A stretch of 64,000 nt of DNA from Ypsolopha sequella (taxonomy: Eukaryota > Arthropoda > Insecta > Lepidoptera > Ypsolophidae): positions 11,845,221-11,909,220 of the forward strand of contig OW203986.1 of the NCBI GenBank assembly GCA_934047225.1, read 5' to 3'. The notes beneath the pieces are model-generated. The model did no database searches, had not been told where the DNA came from, and saw only the letters and a list, made by a program, of their open reading frames with translations. The position numbers and the translations under genes were made by a program. Shown here piece after piece: positions 21,139 through 35,800 of the stretch (position 1 is the first letter of the stretch; every line of letters begins with the position of its first letter).

Positions 21139-22138
21139 TGTTTCAAGTTTCACCAAGTGCCGACAATCGCAAGTATAAATTTTGTTAAACATGAACTAAT
21201 TATATTGGTTAACTTTTTTTATACAACTATACAGAAAAAAAAAATTAAAAGAAAGTTTTTCATATCGTTGAAACTTAATCAAACTAGGGGTCATCAATTT
21301 TAAATATTGTAATGCCATCATTATCTTTTTTAAATAGATTAATTTCATAGCTAAAATAATGTTACACGCAAATAGATTAAAAAAATCTTTAGCTTTTTTT
21401 ATTTTATTTTTTTACTGATACTTAAGTAATGTCATATTATTTTTTTGCTGGATACACTTTTATATGTACTCATATGTACATATGTATGTGTATATACTCA
21501 GAAAATGTGCGCGTAGGTATTAATTGACATCTTGTTACAAGTCACCGTAAATTAATTCGAGCTCATTATAAAAACTTAGTTTTTGTATCCAACGATTGCC
21601 TATATCTGCTTAAACGATTTTAAGGCGTATGACCACGCTAAATAAGCAACTCGATGTGTGTCGGTACAAATATCAACGGAAACGACATTGAAATAATGTT
21701 CAATTCAGCGTGCCTTGAAAAGTGGCTGTTACGACAACCACTGCGTCTCCGGCAAGCGCAAAATAGCAGAAAATAATACTTTTCACATGGACACAATGAA
21801 CGAAAAAAAAAAATTGGACTATTTTTTTAGATCTAAAAATTTCCTATTATTTGGTGAAATAATAATTAAAATCGCTTTAGGCGTTTGGAAGGAGTAGGAG
21901 AATTCTTGTGTTAATCATGTTAAACTTTCGATGACTTTCGATTTTTTTTGTCAAAACTTACAATAGAAAAACAGTTTATGAAACTTAAAATTCAGTTTTA
22001 CTCTATAATGCCTATCATATATTTTTATGAAAGTTTTTGGACCACCCGTGTGGGAAGAGTAGGCCTTCAAAGACAGGTCCAAATTGCAGTTGGCGTATCC
22101 ATTCGCCTTAAAATGGTAATTTCTTCCAGTTTCTTTAT
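21139..22138. other. intergenic, no gene seen
   Basis: AT-rich sequence with T runs. The short forward frames at 21715-21897 and 21948-22142 show no protein features. Confidence 0.5.
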
Positions 22139-22561
22139 TTAAGGCGATACGTAAAAGTTTTAGCATTTCTGTTACTCCATATGCGAAAAAACCCTCAGTG
22201 CGAGTGGGACGGATTCGTGGAAAAGTAGCAAAAGGTCTGTTTTTTATTAATATGAAATGCACTAAGCTATTTTGTCAAAAAGATTTTCAAGGAGACTTTA
22301 CAAACACATAATATCCACATTTTGATTGCAATTTCACAATAAAAATTAGTTAGGATCTCAGAATTACAGGAAAAAATAAAACAATTTAAAGGTCTTTTCG
22401 GAATTAAATTCTATCGAGAAAATTTCATCCAATCGCGTTTTCATTCAGTGAGAATCTTAATCAAATACTCATTTACCCAAAAATGAAATACGTAGATGAC
22501 GTTATAGTGCAGGAGTAAATGGATTCGAAAAAACCCCATTTTTTTTTTGGTATCGCCTTAA
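22139..22561 (+). mobile_element. TTAA-flanked element, GGCGATA family, subtype A
   Basis: TTAAGGCGATACG at 22139 and GGTATCGCCTTAA at 22561, 423 bp, both TTAA present. It has the AACCCTCAGTGCGAG and GGACGGATTCGTGG blocks of the family. Non-coding. Confidence 0.75.
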
Positions 22562-23277
22562 GCAAACGTCACCCATACTTCCCAACTTTCAACCGTTAAA
22601 TAATAGACTAAATTCAGCACAAGGAACTTTAATAGTAGATTACTGCCGCGGCCGGCAAGTTGGGCGTTGATGGCACGAACGTCATAAACCGGGCCGGGCG
22701 TTGGCCGAGGCACACATACGTGATTCCATCAACGCCCAATTGCCGCCAAGGCTTGTATAATACTTTTCTCAAACAATGCGATACGTTTTTACTTTTTACA
22801 ATTCAAAAAGTTGATATGCTAGGTACTTTTAATAGTAAAGATTTTTACCAGAGACTACTAGAATAACACTTACTTGACGTACAGATATTCACTGTCTGGT
22901 CCTTCATTCAAAATATTTTTTAATCGGACCCTAATTTCTTTTGAGCTCATTTTAATCAATGATTATTAATTCAATGAAATAAGTACCTACCAATGAAATT
23001 TTCATGTTTCGCGCGCCATGTTTTTTTTGTTGCTTTGCCTAATTTGTATTCAGCCAGTAATATTCAAAAACTTCTTTGGTCATTGAAATTGATATAGTGA
23101 CTAAACGTAACAAAACCTCATTCCATGTTAAAATAACACGACAGTTATGGATTTTCATAGTGAAATTGGCTGCGTGATAACACGACAGATATGGATTTTC
23201 ATACTAACATTGCCGGCCGCTGATAACTTGTTATCATAACTACTACTAGAAGTTCAATTTATCTCGAACAAGGTTCT

Positions 23278-23679
23278 TTAAGGCGATACGCAAAAGTTTT
23301 AGCGTCCCTGTTACTCCATATGCGAAAAAACCCTCAGTGCAAATGAGACGGAAAAGTGGCAAAAAGTCGGTTTTTTATGAATATAAAATGTACTAAGCTA
23401 TTTTGTCAAAAAGATTTTTAAGGAGACATTACCACATTTTGAATGCATTTTCACAATGAAATTAGTTCGAATTTCAGAATTACAGGAAAAAATAAAACAA
23501 TTTAGAGGTCTTTTTGGAATTAAATACTATCGAGAAAATTTCATCCAATCGCGTTTTCCTTCAGTGAGAATCTTAATCAAATACTCAATAAACATTTACC
23601 CAAAAATGAAATACGTAGATGACGTTATAGTGGAGCGAATGGATTCGAAAAAACCTCATTTTTTTTGGTGTCGCCTTAA
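23278..23679 (+). mobile_element. TTAA-flanked element, GGCGATA family, subtype A
   Basis: TTAAGGCGATACGC to GTGTCGCCTTAA, 402 bp. Closely related to 22139-22561 along its length, including GGATTCGAAAAAACC near the right end. It lies just downstream of the hydrolase stop codon on the minus strand, so it may be inside that gene's 3' UTR. Confidence 0.75.
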
Positions 23680-23831
23680 TTATGGTCGTATTACGCCATT
23701 GTCTGAGAAAAATGTCATATGACATATAATTAATAGAATGACATGGTACCTAAATGCAGACAAGTAAAACTGCTACCAATTACCAGAAGATTAGACGGGT
23801 TAGTACTATTTCACCGTACAGCAGATAAGGT

Positions 23832-26800
23832 TTAATGTTTACGCTTGAGAAGCCATTTTGTACTCATGCAAGATTTGGTTACGTTTTTGCGGACTACGAA
23901 AGACCATACTCTCTGCATGCATCTTTTCATCGAGGCACTTACGGAAGGGTCCTTGAACCTAATATCCTGGGGCAGTTCCCGGTTGGCTATCAGCTGTTTG
24001 TAGTACTCGGCCGACAGCTTGGGAGTGCGGGGGAGAGCGGGGTCCGTGATATCGACGCGGTACAGGCCAAAACGCTCGCTAAAACAAAGGACGAAGAGCT
24101 CATTTTCAACAAACTGCTTTTGTTTCCACAAGGTAATTCGTCAAAAATATAATAGGTGATTGAGCTTTTTTGAAACTGAAACTTTGCTTATGTCGCCGCA
24201 GCTTTAATATAATATAACACAATTTTACAATAGTACGATACACACAGTCACTGTTAGAGCTCTTTTTATGATTCTTTTGATTTTGAGTGTAAAGCCAGTT
24301 TCTAAAAAGTAAGATAATAGGTAGTATTTAAACGAGCGAATATAAATTCAAATTTAAGGTGTCAAAAATACTTAGCGGGCGAATAAAAATGTAGAAAACG
24401 GCGACTTGAAAATACAAATTTGAGTAGAGTTGAATATTTTCAGGCGAACAAGTTTCTATTTTAATAAACCCAATTCAGAAGCCTTTAATTTTAGTTTTAG
24501 TGCTGTCAAAACTTCAAATTTCACATGGTAATTTAGCTTCTAAAACTAACACTTAAGGACTATTTTGCATTGAAGAATATTTAGCTTTGACAGCACTAAA
24601 ACTAAAATTAAGTGACAATTTAGTTTTAAGTAATAAAACTAGGGACGTTGCCTCGCTCCGCTACGCTTCGCTCGGCTCCTTATTTAATCTTATATGTAAA
24701 CCTAACACGCTCCTCCTCGCTTCGCTCGTCGTCGCACCAATTTTTTGACTTTTGTTAATATATTTTCGATTTCATACTTTAAATTCGCCCACTCAGTATT
24801 TTAGTCGCACGCTTTGGTATTTATTCCGGACACTTTAAGTCGCTAATTATATTTTTATTCGCCCGATTAATAATTTACCTTAGATAATTGGCGTGAATCA
24901 GATAGTGGTGTCGATTCGGCGTAACACGTTTGACAGGACTAAGCTAATTTTAGTGTCCTGTTTTTTCTTTCTTTATTAAGTTTAGCATCGTTACATAGGT
25001 TAAGATGTGCTACCCCGAATCGACACAACTATGGATCATACATAACATAAACATAAAGGCAAATAATTCTCTGTTTTCTCAAACAACGTTAGTTAGTATG
25101 TAGCGCACAATGAAAATTGTGACACCAACATGAGCATAAAGAAGTCTTTGGGACTGACGAGTACATGAACATCAAGACGTAATGCGCTAAATCTAATTGA
25201 AGGTATCTATGTTGTCTTACGAGAATCCAGCACGCCACTCAAAGTTGTCCATGAGGGTCCAAACTGTGTAACCCAGGACCTTCACTCCGTCGTCGTAGAT
25301 CACGTTTAAGATTTCAGACAGGTAATCCTGAAAACAAATATGGGGTAGCACGTAAAACATGTGACAGATTGTTTATCCCCACGAATTAAACAAATTAATA
25401 AAAATAATGTTCCAATAATAACATGAAGTCCATGGAAACCTGTAGTTAAAAAAATGTAGATCCATAAATTCTATCTGAAATAGTAAAAGGAGCTTCAATA
25501 TATTGTGAAAGATTGTTTATCCCCACATGTAAACTAACAGTAACACAACAAAATGTTTATTATATGGCTGTCAAAGTATTTAACGCCCTTCCTGATGATT
25601 TTAAAAACATAACGCAGAATGAATTTAAGCGTAAAATACACAACTGGTTACTGAGCCACTGTTTCTACTCTGTAAAGGAGTTTTTTGCCTATGAGGAGAA
25701 TTTGAAATGGTAGACATTTATATCCATATTCGACGAAATAAGTTCATATTCTTTGTATCTTCTTTCTTGACATTTTTCATTATTATTTTTGACATTGTAA
25801 ATATTATGAAATTGTTCAATTAAAATGTTTAATATGACAACGATGCATGCTATAGGTACTAAATATTTGTACGCCTTCATTGGCAGATTTTTGAGGACTC
25901 ATCATCAACCCAATGTAACACCCAATTAATTTACCAAAAATTGAACAAATAAACGCTGATTTGATTTGATCTAGCTTATTTTTATTAGAAAAAGCCGGAA
26001 ATCTTGTCTGTGACTGACAACTGACAGCTCTCTCTATCCAAAGACAATATAACCACTTATCAAAAGCGTTTCCCGTTTGTCTAGTGTGTATTTTGTGTCG
26101 TCCAATATTGTTATAATTTATAATCGTATTTAATCTAAATACTAACTGACGCTGATGTAACGAGGATCATTTCATGAAGAAATAAACGGACATCGAAAGT
26201 ATTTCACGGTTTTATTTCGAACTTTTCCAAAAACGACACGCGGATGGCTGCCCAGCATCTCCAACAATTTTCCATACTCTTATTACTTGAGAAGAACTTA
26301 CATAATAGTGCTGAGATAAATGTAAGTTCGGGCCACTACAGAAGGCGGGCGTGAAGTTAATCAGAGATGACATCACAAATTCGCGTCCTCGGAGCTTCGA
26401 CGAGGAAGAGGGGCTGCGCGGGAGATACTGTGCCTTCCTTACTGGCCCTTGCGGCAATGACGGATACAGGTGGGGAGGCATGGGTGTCATGCCCCCCCCC
26501 CCCCCCCCAAAACGCCCAGGAATTCCATATATTTGACTATTTGACTCGACTTTTCGGTTCGATTTGGGTGCACTTTTACAGAGCATAGGTATATGAGGTA
26601 TAGATATCTTTGCCAAAAGCACCTTAAGACTTAAGGTGCCTAAAAACTTCCCTTTCTCTACTATGTGATAAGCTTTGTCAGAATGGCCCCCCCAAAATCA
26701 AATCCTGAATTCACCCTTGGTGGAAGAACGCGAACCTTGGTCGCGAACCAAAAGAGAATAAAAGAGACTAAAACTCACGTTTAAATATTTGATGCGTCCG

Positions 26801-29800
26801 TAGTCCAATAAAGTGCCGTGGTCTGAGAACCCGTTCTCTGTGATGTAGATGGGAGGGTCGTTGTAGGAGCTCTTGCACCAACGCAGCAAGTTCGCGAATC
26901 CAGTGGGGACCACCTGAAAACGTTCAATATTTGTGGAATACTCGTACAGACAGTCTCTCTGATAACACAAACAAAGTAATCTTTTATATGATATTTATTT
27001 CTAGATCAGAAAATAAGTAACAACTGTTTCTGCTTAAAAAGTTTTATTTGACAAAGCACACGTATTTCTAGAATATTTTCAATATGTGATTAATTTAAAG
27101 ATTTTTCTCATTTCTTTCTCATTAAAAAAGTGAAGTGTGAGCTTAAATATGTCTGGTAGTAATACAAACACAGTTTCTTATGGAAATATTATCGAATTAG
27201 ACATTTATATAAATGTAAATCAAACAGTTTATGTTCCAGAAATAAAGTAGTTTAAAAAGAGTTTTGAAAACATAAATGAAGAAGATCTTACCCTAAGCCA
27301 AGCAGAAGCAGAATCGCCACCAACATCAGTCGAAGTGACAGCGCCAATATCTCTTAACCACGAAGGGGACTTAGCACCGGGGTCTACACCAGCGCCGACG
27401 ATTAGATGAGTGGTGTAATGGTTGATGCCCAGGAAGTCAGAAGTGCCCCTGATCCTCTTGATCCAGTAGTCATTGAACTGAGCCAAGCGCGGTCGCCTGA
27501 GACCTTCAGTGGCGCTGTTATGTGCGACGTTGTCTACCATCACAGCGGGGTAGCCTCCCTCCAGCGTGAAAATTGGGTGTGCGAACCAACCAAACTAAAA
27601 AAAAAAATTGGCTCAAAGCGTGCCTCCTATTTCCATCAATGTAAAGGTTAATGTATCTTGTACAATATAATTCTACAGACTCACAGCTCAATCTGTCTAC
27701 AGTTTCTTGAGTAATATGATTTTTGAGTCTGATGGAACCCTAAAAAATAAACATCAATGGCTGCATTTCTTTGCAGATTTGAACAAGTAGCGGTAGAATT
27801 AGTGTTACCTTGAACTGATTGGCAGCTTCTGCTAAAGCGACTTGCTCGGAACTATTGGGGTCAACAGGCTCGTACCATATGGCGTTAATCGAGATCATTA
27901 TTCTACCATTCTGCTTGGGCCTGTATGTGTCGTTGTAGAGGTGGAAAGCCTCGGCATGGGCCTTTAGAATGGTGTCACTGCACAAGTAGTTACCAACACC
28001 ATGGCTGTTGATTGCCGGTGCCTTCAGGATATCACCGTAAGCGTCTTCGCAAATTTCGTAGGGCTCATTGAAAGTGATCCAAGACTTTATTTTGTCTCCG
28101 AATTCCCTGTAGCAGACATCAGCGTAGTCGCGGAAGTAATCGACCATTTTCGGATTGGCCCATCCTCCCAGGTCTTGAAGGGTTTGTGGTAGGTCCCAGT
28201 GGAAAAGAGTCACCTGCGTCCCAACAATGATAAAATTTAATACACGTTTAAATCTAAATTTAGAAAAAGGACTGTGGGTATTAAAGCAAATAATTTTTGG
28301 CTATCAAATGTAGACAGATGTTTGGTCTCATCAAGGAAGTGTTTTCTGTAAAAAAATGTTCTAGAAAGCTCTGAAAAATTGAGAAATTTTATATGGGTAA
28401 AAGGGCTTTAGACTCTGTGAGTGGTATGAGATAAACTAAATGTTTGAGGTATGAGATATCAGATACACTTTTTACAGGTAGGTAACAGAATTGAGTTGGT
28501 TGTTCATTTATAAAATTTATTTGAATGATATCTAGCTAGTTGATGGTGAATGTTGTTGCTTCTTGATGGAACGACATCTTTTAGTTAAATAAAACTCCTT
28601 GGTACTCGGTTCCACAAATATAATTAGGTTTAATTACCTTTTAAGGGTGTGCTACCGGTTTCGTCGTTTACGACATCATCATCCTGTAAAACTTTTATGA
28701 TTGTTATCGAAAGACCTCAAAGATCTGTGCTGAAAGTCATGCTACGTAAGCCATTCCGTTTTCCGACCATTATACTGTACAAAGAAGCTCAAGTTCTCAC
28801 TGTAAGACAGCTTTATATACATAAAATTTGTTTAAATTCACATAAAAGTATCATAACTTCAAACATATATAATCATTTACTCAAAAAGCGCGTGTTTAGA
28901 ATGCCAGGCTCAAGGACGAACACAGTTTTTGGAAGCAAGTTCGGAAAATGCATAAGTTCTCGCATTTACAACAACATCTTGATGCACTGTAACATTAAAA
29001 TGTGTAGTCTTTTTGAGGCGAAAACATTAATATCTGATTGGTTAAAAACAGTGGACTATGAGGATACAGAAAAATTACTGGAGGTTTGTTGGTCTCTTGC
29101 AAAATCTTAAGTTCTAAGTTTATTTTAAACACCTTACGGTCTTATGTCGATTATAAAAAAAAATTTGTTTTATGTTTTTGTTTTATATTTTCTTCCTCTT
29201 TTAGCTATATATTTATTATGTTGTACAACGATGTAACTCTGGATATAAAATTGTCATTTGGTACCCCAAGTTTCCTGCAAAGCAGAGTTTGGGGACCCCT
29301 GGAAAATGTTTTTTACCTTCTCTGCGGATTTATTTGTTATTTTAATCTCTGTTGTGTTTTAACTATGTCCAATAAACTTATATTTTATTTATTATTATTA
29401 TCAGGCACTGTATAAGGTATTAATAATACATTTTGTAAACACATACAATTCGTGGTTTTACAAAATGTATTATTAACACCTTATGCAGTGCCTGATGATG
29501 TCGTAAACGACGAATCCGGTAGCAAACCCTTAAAAGGTAATTAAACATAATTATGTTTGTGGAACCGAGTACCAAGGAGTTTTATTCAATTGATATCTAG
29601 CTAGTTTGAACAAATCTTGTTTTTATTTTACAGTATTTCGGGAACGCGTGATATTTTGGTGGTTGTAACAGCCACGGCTCAGAGCGCGCTATTTTAAACA
29701 ATAATGAAACGTCATAGAGTTCAGTTCCACTTGATGCAAAATGAGGTGTTCAATCTCGAGTCACACATAACTTAAGAAAAAAAAAAAAAAAAAAAAATTT

Positions 29801-32800
29801 ACGCAAACTTACAAGGGGTTCGATGTTTTTTTCAGCGAGGGCATCCAGTAGATCATTATAGTACCGTACTCCGTCAGGATTGAGCTCGTCGATGCGGCCG
29901 GTGGGCAAGATCCGCGACCAGGACAATGAAAACCTGTAGAAGTCTACTCCGAGGTGGGCCAGTTCCTCCACGTCTTCACGGTATCGATGGTAGGAGTCCA
30001 CGGTTATGTCACCACTGGTGCCATCGGCGATTAGCTCTGGCCGAGTGTGGCTCAGGCGGTCCCAAACGTTCTCAGATTTACCTACAAAGTTCAAGAAATA
30101 ATATTAGATATTTTTTTTTTTTTTGCGACTTCAACAGCACATACAGTTTTAATGATTTTACAGAAAAAAGAAGTACAGTAAATATCGCACGTGACAGAAA
30201 TCCACCGTTAATACAGTTAAAAATTAAACGAAAAACATACATGGTTGACTTATTCTAGAGAAGTAGGTTTCATCGCAAATAGTTATATTACTACTTATAA
30301 ACAGGTTGACTTTTAATCAAACCCCGAAAATTTTAGAGGTTATTAAGAAACGTTAGTAGGTAGAACACATTTTAAAGAAAAAAAATAAAATTAGAGGTAA
30401 AACAAATATAAAAAAATTACATGTAAATTTAATTTATGGTTATTTAATTTATAGCCATTTCCATATGGAAGAAGTTCAAAATAGTTCAAAATAGTAGGAT
30501 CAACAATAAAAATAACTTCGTGCGATCGAATTCTTTTCTTTTCAGGTGGCCATGATTTCTTTGGATTTTACGAAAATTTTAAAGCGGCTCTATTTTTATT
30601 TCTTCAAATTGATGAATTGAATTTTTTATGGTTATTATAAAACCAGTTTTTATTCTCCTACAATCTATTAAATTATCGGGGTTACATTAAAAGTCAACCT
30701 GTATAATAATATTTTCTGCAACTGTGACATAATGTGAGACATCGGGACACTAGTTGTTTACGATCGTTTCGTAATAGACTTACACGAGTGTCCCAATGTT
30801 AATTATATAATCAATTTATTGATATGTATAACTTTTATTGAAATTGTGTAACATAATATTTTATTGACATTGAACTAATTTATAATTTTACTAATGTAAT
30901 ACGAATGATTTAAACTATTTATCTATTGATAAATAACTGTGTTTTTACAATTTGACGTGTAAATTTACATTTATAAATAAATGAGTATTTCAGTATTTAT
31001 AACAATTTATGCACACAATACTTGATCTACGACCATCAAAAACAATATCACGAAAAAGGACACGCGTCAATGATATTTTCGTGATACCTGAGCCCATGTT
31101 TTTTTCAGAGAATATACGCCGTTTTAGGATATAGTTTTCATTATTTTGGTTTATAAATTAACCATTATTTTTTATGATTTTTTAAAGAATTGTCGGTTAT
31201 GACGTCACTTGTGAATTTAAGACATTTTACTGATTGTGATGTGTGATTACTTCTAAAAAAACGTTTAAAACCTCACTAATACTGAACTATTGGCGTCAAT
31301 TGCCACACACCAAAATGTTTTTTAATTTTTAACTTCTCAACAAGAAATACAAAGTTAAGTTATGCACTTTGTACTAAGCGACTGACGTTTAACCTTAATG
31401 AGACTGAGATAAATAATAATAGTTCAATATTTCTTAAACCTATTACTGAAATATAATTTTATTAAGATTGTGGGCCAATTAAAAAATAATAACTCTTGCG
31501 GACCAGATGGTCTAGGTACGAAGATATCTACTCAAAGCGAACGTCGATATTTTGTGTGCCCCACTTCAACATAATAATATCTTCAATATTGTATAGCAGA
31601 ATCAATAAGTAATTCCAGTGCACAAGAAAGGAAGTACATTTGAATTGAACAAGTATAGGCCGATTTTGCTTCTTTCTATCTTGGCTAAGATCTTTGAAAA
31701 TTTTCTATACTCCAGACGCGAACATAATTTGAATAAAAATAACTTCTTAACACCACAACAGTTTGGCTTTCGCAGTGATAGTAATACCACAACAGCCATA
31801 GTTGCTGCAATATTAGATGCACTTTATGTATTTTCTGTGACTTAACAAAAGCATTTGACTGTGTCGACTATGTAGTATTAACTGAAAAATTGGGGTACTT
31901 AGGTATACAAGGTTCAACTATAGACTTGTTTAAATCGTATATATATCTAGTCTCAAGCAATATGTTCAAATTATTGACAGGGAAAACTATGAAATTTCAG
32001 AAGTCCCACAGGGATCAGTCTTAGGACCTCTTTTGTTTATAATTTTTATTAATGACTTACCTCAACGCGCACAAGATAGAACAGCATATCTTTATGCCGA
32101 TGACACCAGTATTGTGTTAAGTACACCTTCTTACGAAGAACTTTACACGAAAGTTAAAAAGTGCAGGGCTAAACTAAGTCAATGGTTCAATGCAAATAAA
32201 TTAAAAATTTATGTCCATAAAAGCTTGTATATTCATTACAAACTATATACAAATACTCCTGATTTAGATTTTGACTTGCCAATAGCCAAAACAGAATCAA
32301 TAAAGTTCTTACGTGTGAAAATGGATCATCTACTAAACTGAAAACCTCATTCAAAATGATAACAAAGAGAATTGCAAGTGCGTGCTACTCCTTAAAAAAA
32401 CTGAGCTAATGTTACTAACTGCGATACACTAAAATTAGTCTATTTTGCATACTTTGAAAGTATAATTTGATACGGCATCGTTTGGTTCGGTTTGGGGCTA
32501 TTGTGTGGACACTGAATATATTTTAAAACTTCAGAAAATAGCTTTAAGAATTATCGATGGTGCTAGATATGAAGAACAAGGCAAATCTCTATTCGTCAAA
32601 CATGACATCCACTGTCGTTTCACTGTACATTTATCTCACATGCAGCTATGTACATTAAAACCGTCAAAATCACAGGACTGTTGGCGATATTCAAGGACAA
32701 TTTTCAAGGAATAATAATAAATTTACTTCTTCTTTTCCGAATTATAACATCTATAAGAGGAGTTTAGTTAAGGTGATTACCCACGCCAACGGCCTTGAGC

Positions 32801-35800
32801 AATCGGCCTCACCTCCGGGGAGTTACAGGCGCTGCTCCCCGCATGCCTCTGCGCAGACGCCCCGCGCCCCTCTACAAAGATCGCTAGCGTCGCAATGATT
32901 CACACCTCGTAGCGAGGTAGAAATAAATTTATGTAGCATTGTTTTATGCGTAAACCTATAACTATAACTTTTCAAGCTCAATAGGCTGTGGTGCTGTAAC
33001 AGAAAGATGTGACCATTCTGTACCTATTACTACACGGTGATATTTTGGTAGTTTTGAAAACGAACTAGTGGTTATAGTAATTGCGAACTAGTGGTGATAG
33101 TACTGAAATCGCGAAAATATATAAAACATATACAACAGTTACATACAGTACCTGCTCTAATGTAACATGTCATCAAAATCGGTTATGTGAGGATACCCGA
33201 AAGTGGCCAAGTTGATATTGGGGTCAGACCTTTATAAATCTTGGGCTTGAGCGGTAACAGACGAGCGCCACTTTGCAGTTGGTAACCGTCAACAGTAGGT
33301 CCACCATGAGTTTGGCACTCGATATACGTTGGCGACTGCGTAAAATATAATGTATTGGAAATTCTGGTTCCTCTCGTATACCGCTAGAACCGCTAAACTC
33401 GTACAAATGTTTTACGCTGTCGCTAACGTAAATCGAGTGCCAAACTCATGGTAGGCCAGAGGCTTGAGGTAACTTTAGACGTCGAACCTTGTCGGCGGTA
33501 ACCGTCTAATGATGGTAGCGTCAGCCGTCGTCGGTTGCAGTCAAACAATTTTTCATAAAAAGTTTCTGTTTTTATATTTGAATGATTTTTGAACGATAAT
33601 GACGAAACAAAAAAATATATTGATAAAATATTATTTTGTTACAATTTTTGTTGATTTCGGTGCTTTTAGAGACTTGACTTCTCACAATGAAACCGATAGT
33701 ATGTAATATATTTGGGTACTCAGAAACGGTTTCAATGATGTTGATGCAACTTTTACTTTTTATTTTTATGAAGATTGTATTCGCACGTAAAATAAACAAA
33801 ACATATATTTTTTAATCTGTAAATTTTAATTATGTTACGTTATCTGTACCACAGTTTCACCTCGCTAACACTTGTAAGCTCTGATCTGCAGGTAAATCCT
33901 CAATTTGGTAAATATATGTATATATTTTCTTGATCATGAGTCTTCTGATTTTTATTTTGTTCTTCACTTTAGATAAGTTAAATTTTTTGTTGTGCTCTTT
34001 GTTCTTCATTTTCTTATTCTGTACTTTGTTTATTTCATTGTTCTGTACTGCGGTCTTCATTTTCTTGTTCTATATATTGTTATAAATTTTCTGTGTGTTT
34101 TCGTTTTTTTTAATTTTCTTTTTTCCTTTTGTTCCTTTTTTTGTTGTGCACTTTGTTTTTCATTTTCTTGTTCTGTACTGTGGTTTTCATTTTCTTGTTT
34201 TATATTTTGTAATACATTTGCTGTAAATTAAAATGAATCTACCAGAATCGAGTCTTCAATCGTCTTTTGTTCAGAGGCTCTCGGATCATTGTCTTTGCCG
34301 TTCATTTCTAATACAATGAATGAGCCTGGAGATGGTGGTGGTCCAAATGATATTTTTCTTTGAAAAACATAATAAATTAGTTTCAATTTACCTAAGTATA
34401 TAGAATAATTTTTAACCTACTATAAATTATAAAATAATGAAAACCCATTAAAGAAAAATACTCAAGTTTCACAAACAAATATTAAAATATAATATTAATT
34501 CCTAAATATTTACCTAATTTCAAGGATATTACCACGTTCATTGTTGGATCATTGTCTTTTCCTTCCATTTCTGAAGCAATGAATGAGCTTAGATATTGTG
34601 GTGGTCCTGACGATGCTTTTCTCTGAGAAACATAACAAATAACGCTGAATATGTTTTAATACGTAATATAATTTTTTACGTACTAGGCTGTCGGGTGACA
34701 GTTGGTAACCCTATGTCATCAAGTAACAAGATGTGACCAATTCGTAGTGGTGTAGAAAAAAAACTACATCAAAATAAACAGGGTTGGCTCGACGCAACCT
34801 GGAAAATTTTGTAGAGTCAGTAAAAGCAGCATTTTATTGATTAAAAAAATCACATCATCAAGTACATATCATCGACAGAGCGTATAAAAGGTGCTAAAGA
34901 AAGCTTTTTTCATATAAAAAGATATTCGATAAAATCAGGCTGATATTAGTACCAACATAGGACATGCAAACCTTATTTTTAAGCACCTTGTGATACGCTA
35001 TATCGAACATAGTACTTATTGACGTGATTATTTTATCAGAAAATTTGCGTTGTTTTTGCTGACTGTACAAAACGCTCTAGGTTGCGCCTAGCCAACCCGG
35101 TTTATTTTGATGTAGTTTTTTTTCTACATCACTACGAGTTGGTCACATCTTGTTACTCGATGAGATAGTGTTCCCGACTGTATTCTGACAGTCTACTATT
35201 CTATACTATAAATTGCTACCGAATGACGTTAGCGTCAGCCGTCGGTTGCAGTCGACCATACAACGCTGACAATACCATCAATCGAGTGCAGTCGGCGCTG
35301 TTTGGCTGCGTCAGCGCGTCGAATGCAACCAATAGCTGACGCTCACTACCATTGTTCGATGGTAGTCGATGGCTATCGCCAACATAGTTCGACATATGCA
35401 GTTACCTACCGTTGTCTACGGCTACCGTTTTGAAAGTGATGTTCGCTTGTTGGCACCCTAAATATTTACTAAATTTCAATGACATTACATAATGTCAATG
35501 AAAATGATATTTGATAGGTGGTAGAGCTGATGCCGGGCTCGACTGTGGAGGTACTACCATCTTACTTGGAGACCCCCTCGAAGTAATTCATGGGAGAGTA
35601 AGAGGACAGCTCACAGGCAAAAAACCAGGAGGCCCACCATGCCTGGGACCGATGGATGGCGGTATATCCATCCCTTATAGCCGGGCCTTATATGGAACAG
35701 ACTGGTAACGGGCAGCGGCGTCACTGGTGGGAGGGTTCCGGCACCGCGCTCACCAACCCGCCTGCCCAGCATGTGTGAGTATGGGCAATTCTTCCAGGAT

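Noticed and set aside
26351..26588. Proline-rich frames
   Set aside because: Caused by the poly(C) tract in a GH1 intron.
33992..34231. Hydrophobic Phe/Cys-rich frame
   Set aside because: It is the antisense of the AAC/GAA-rich repeats of the minus-strand locus, not a membrane protein.
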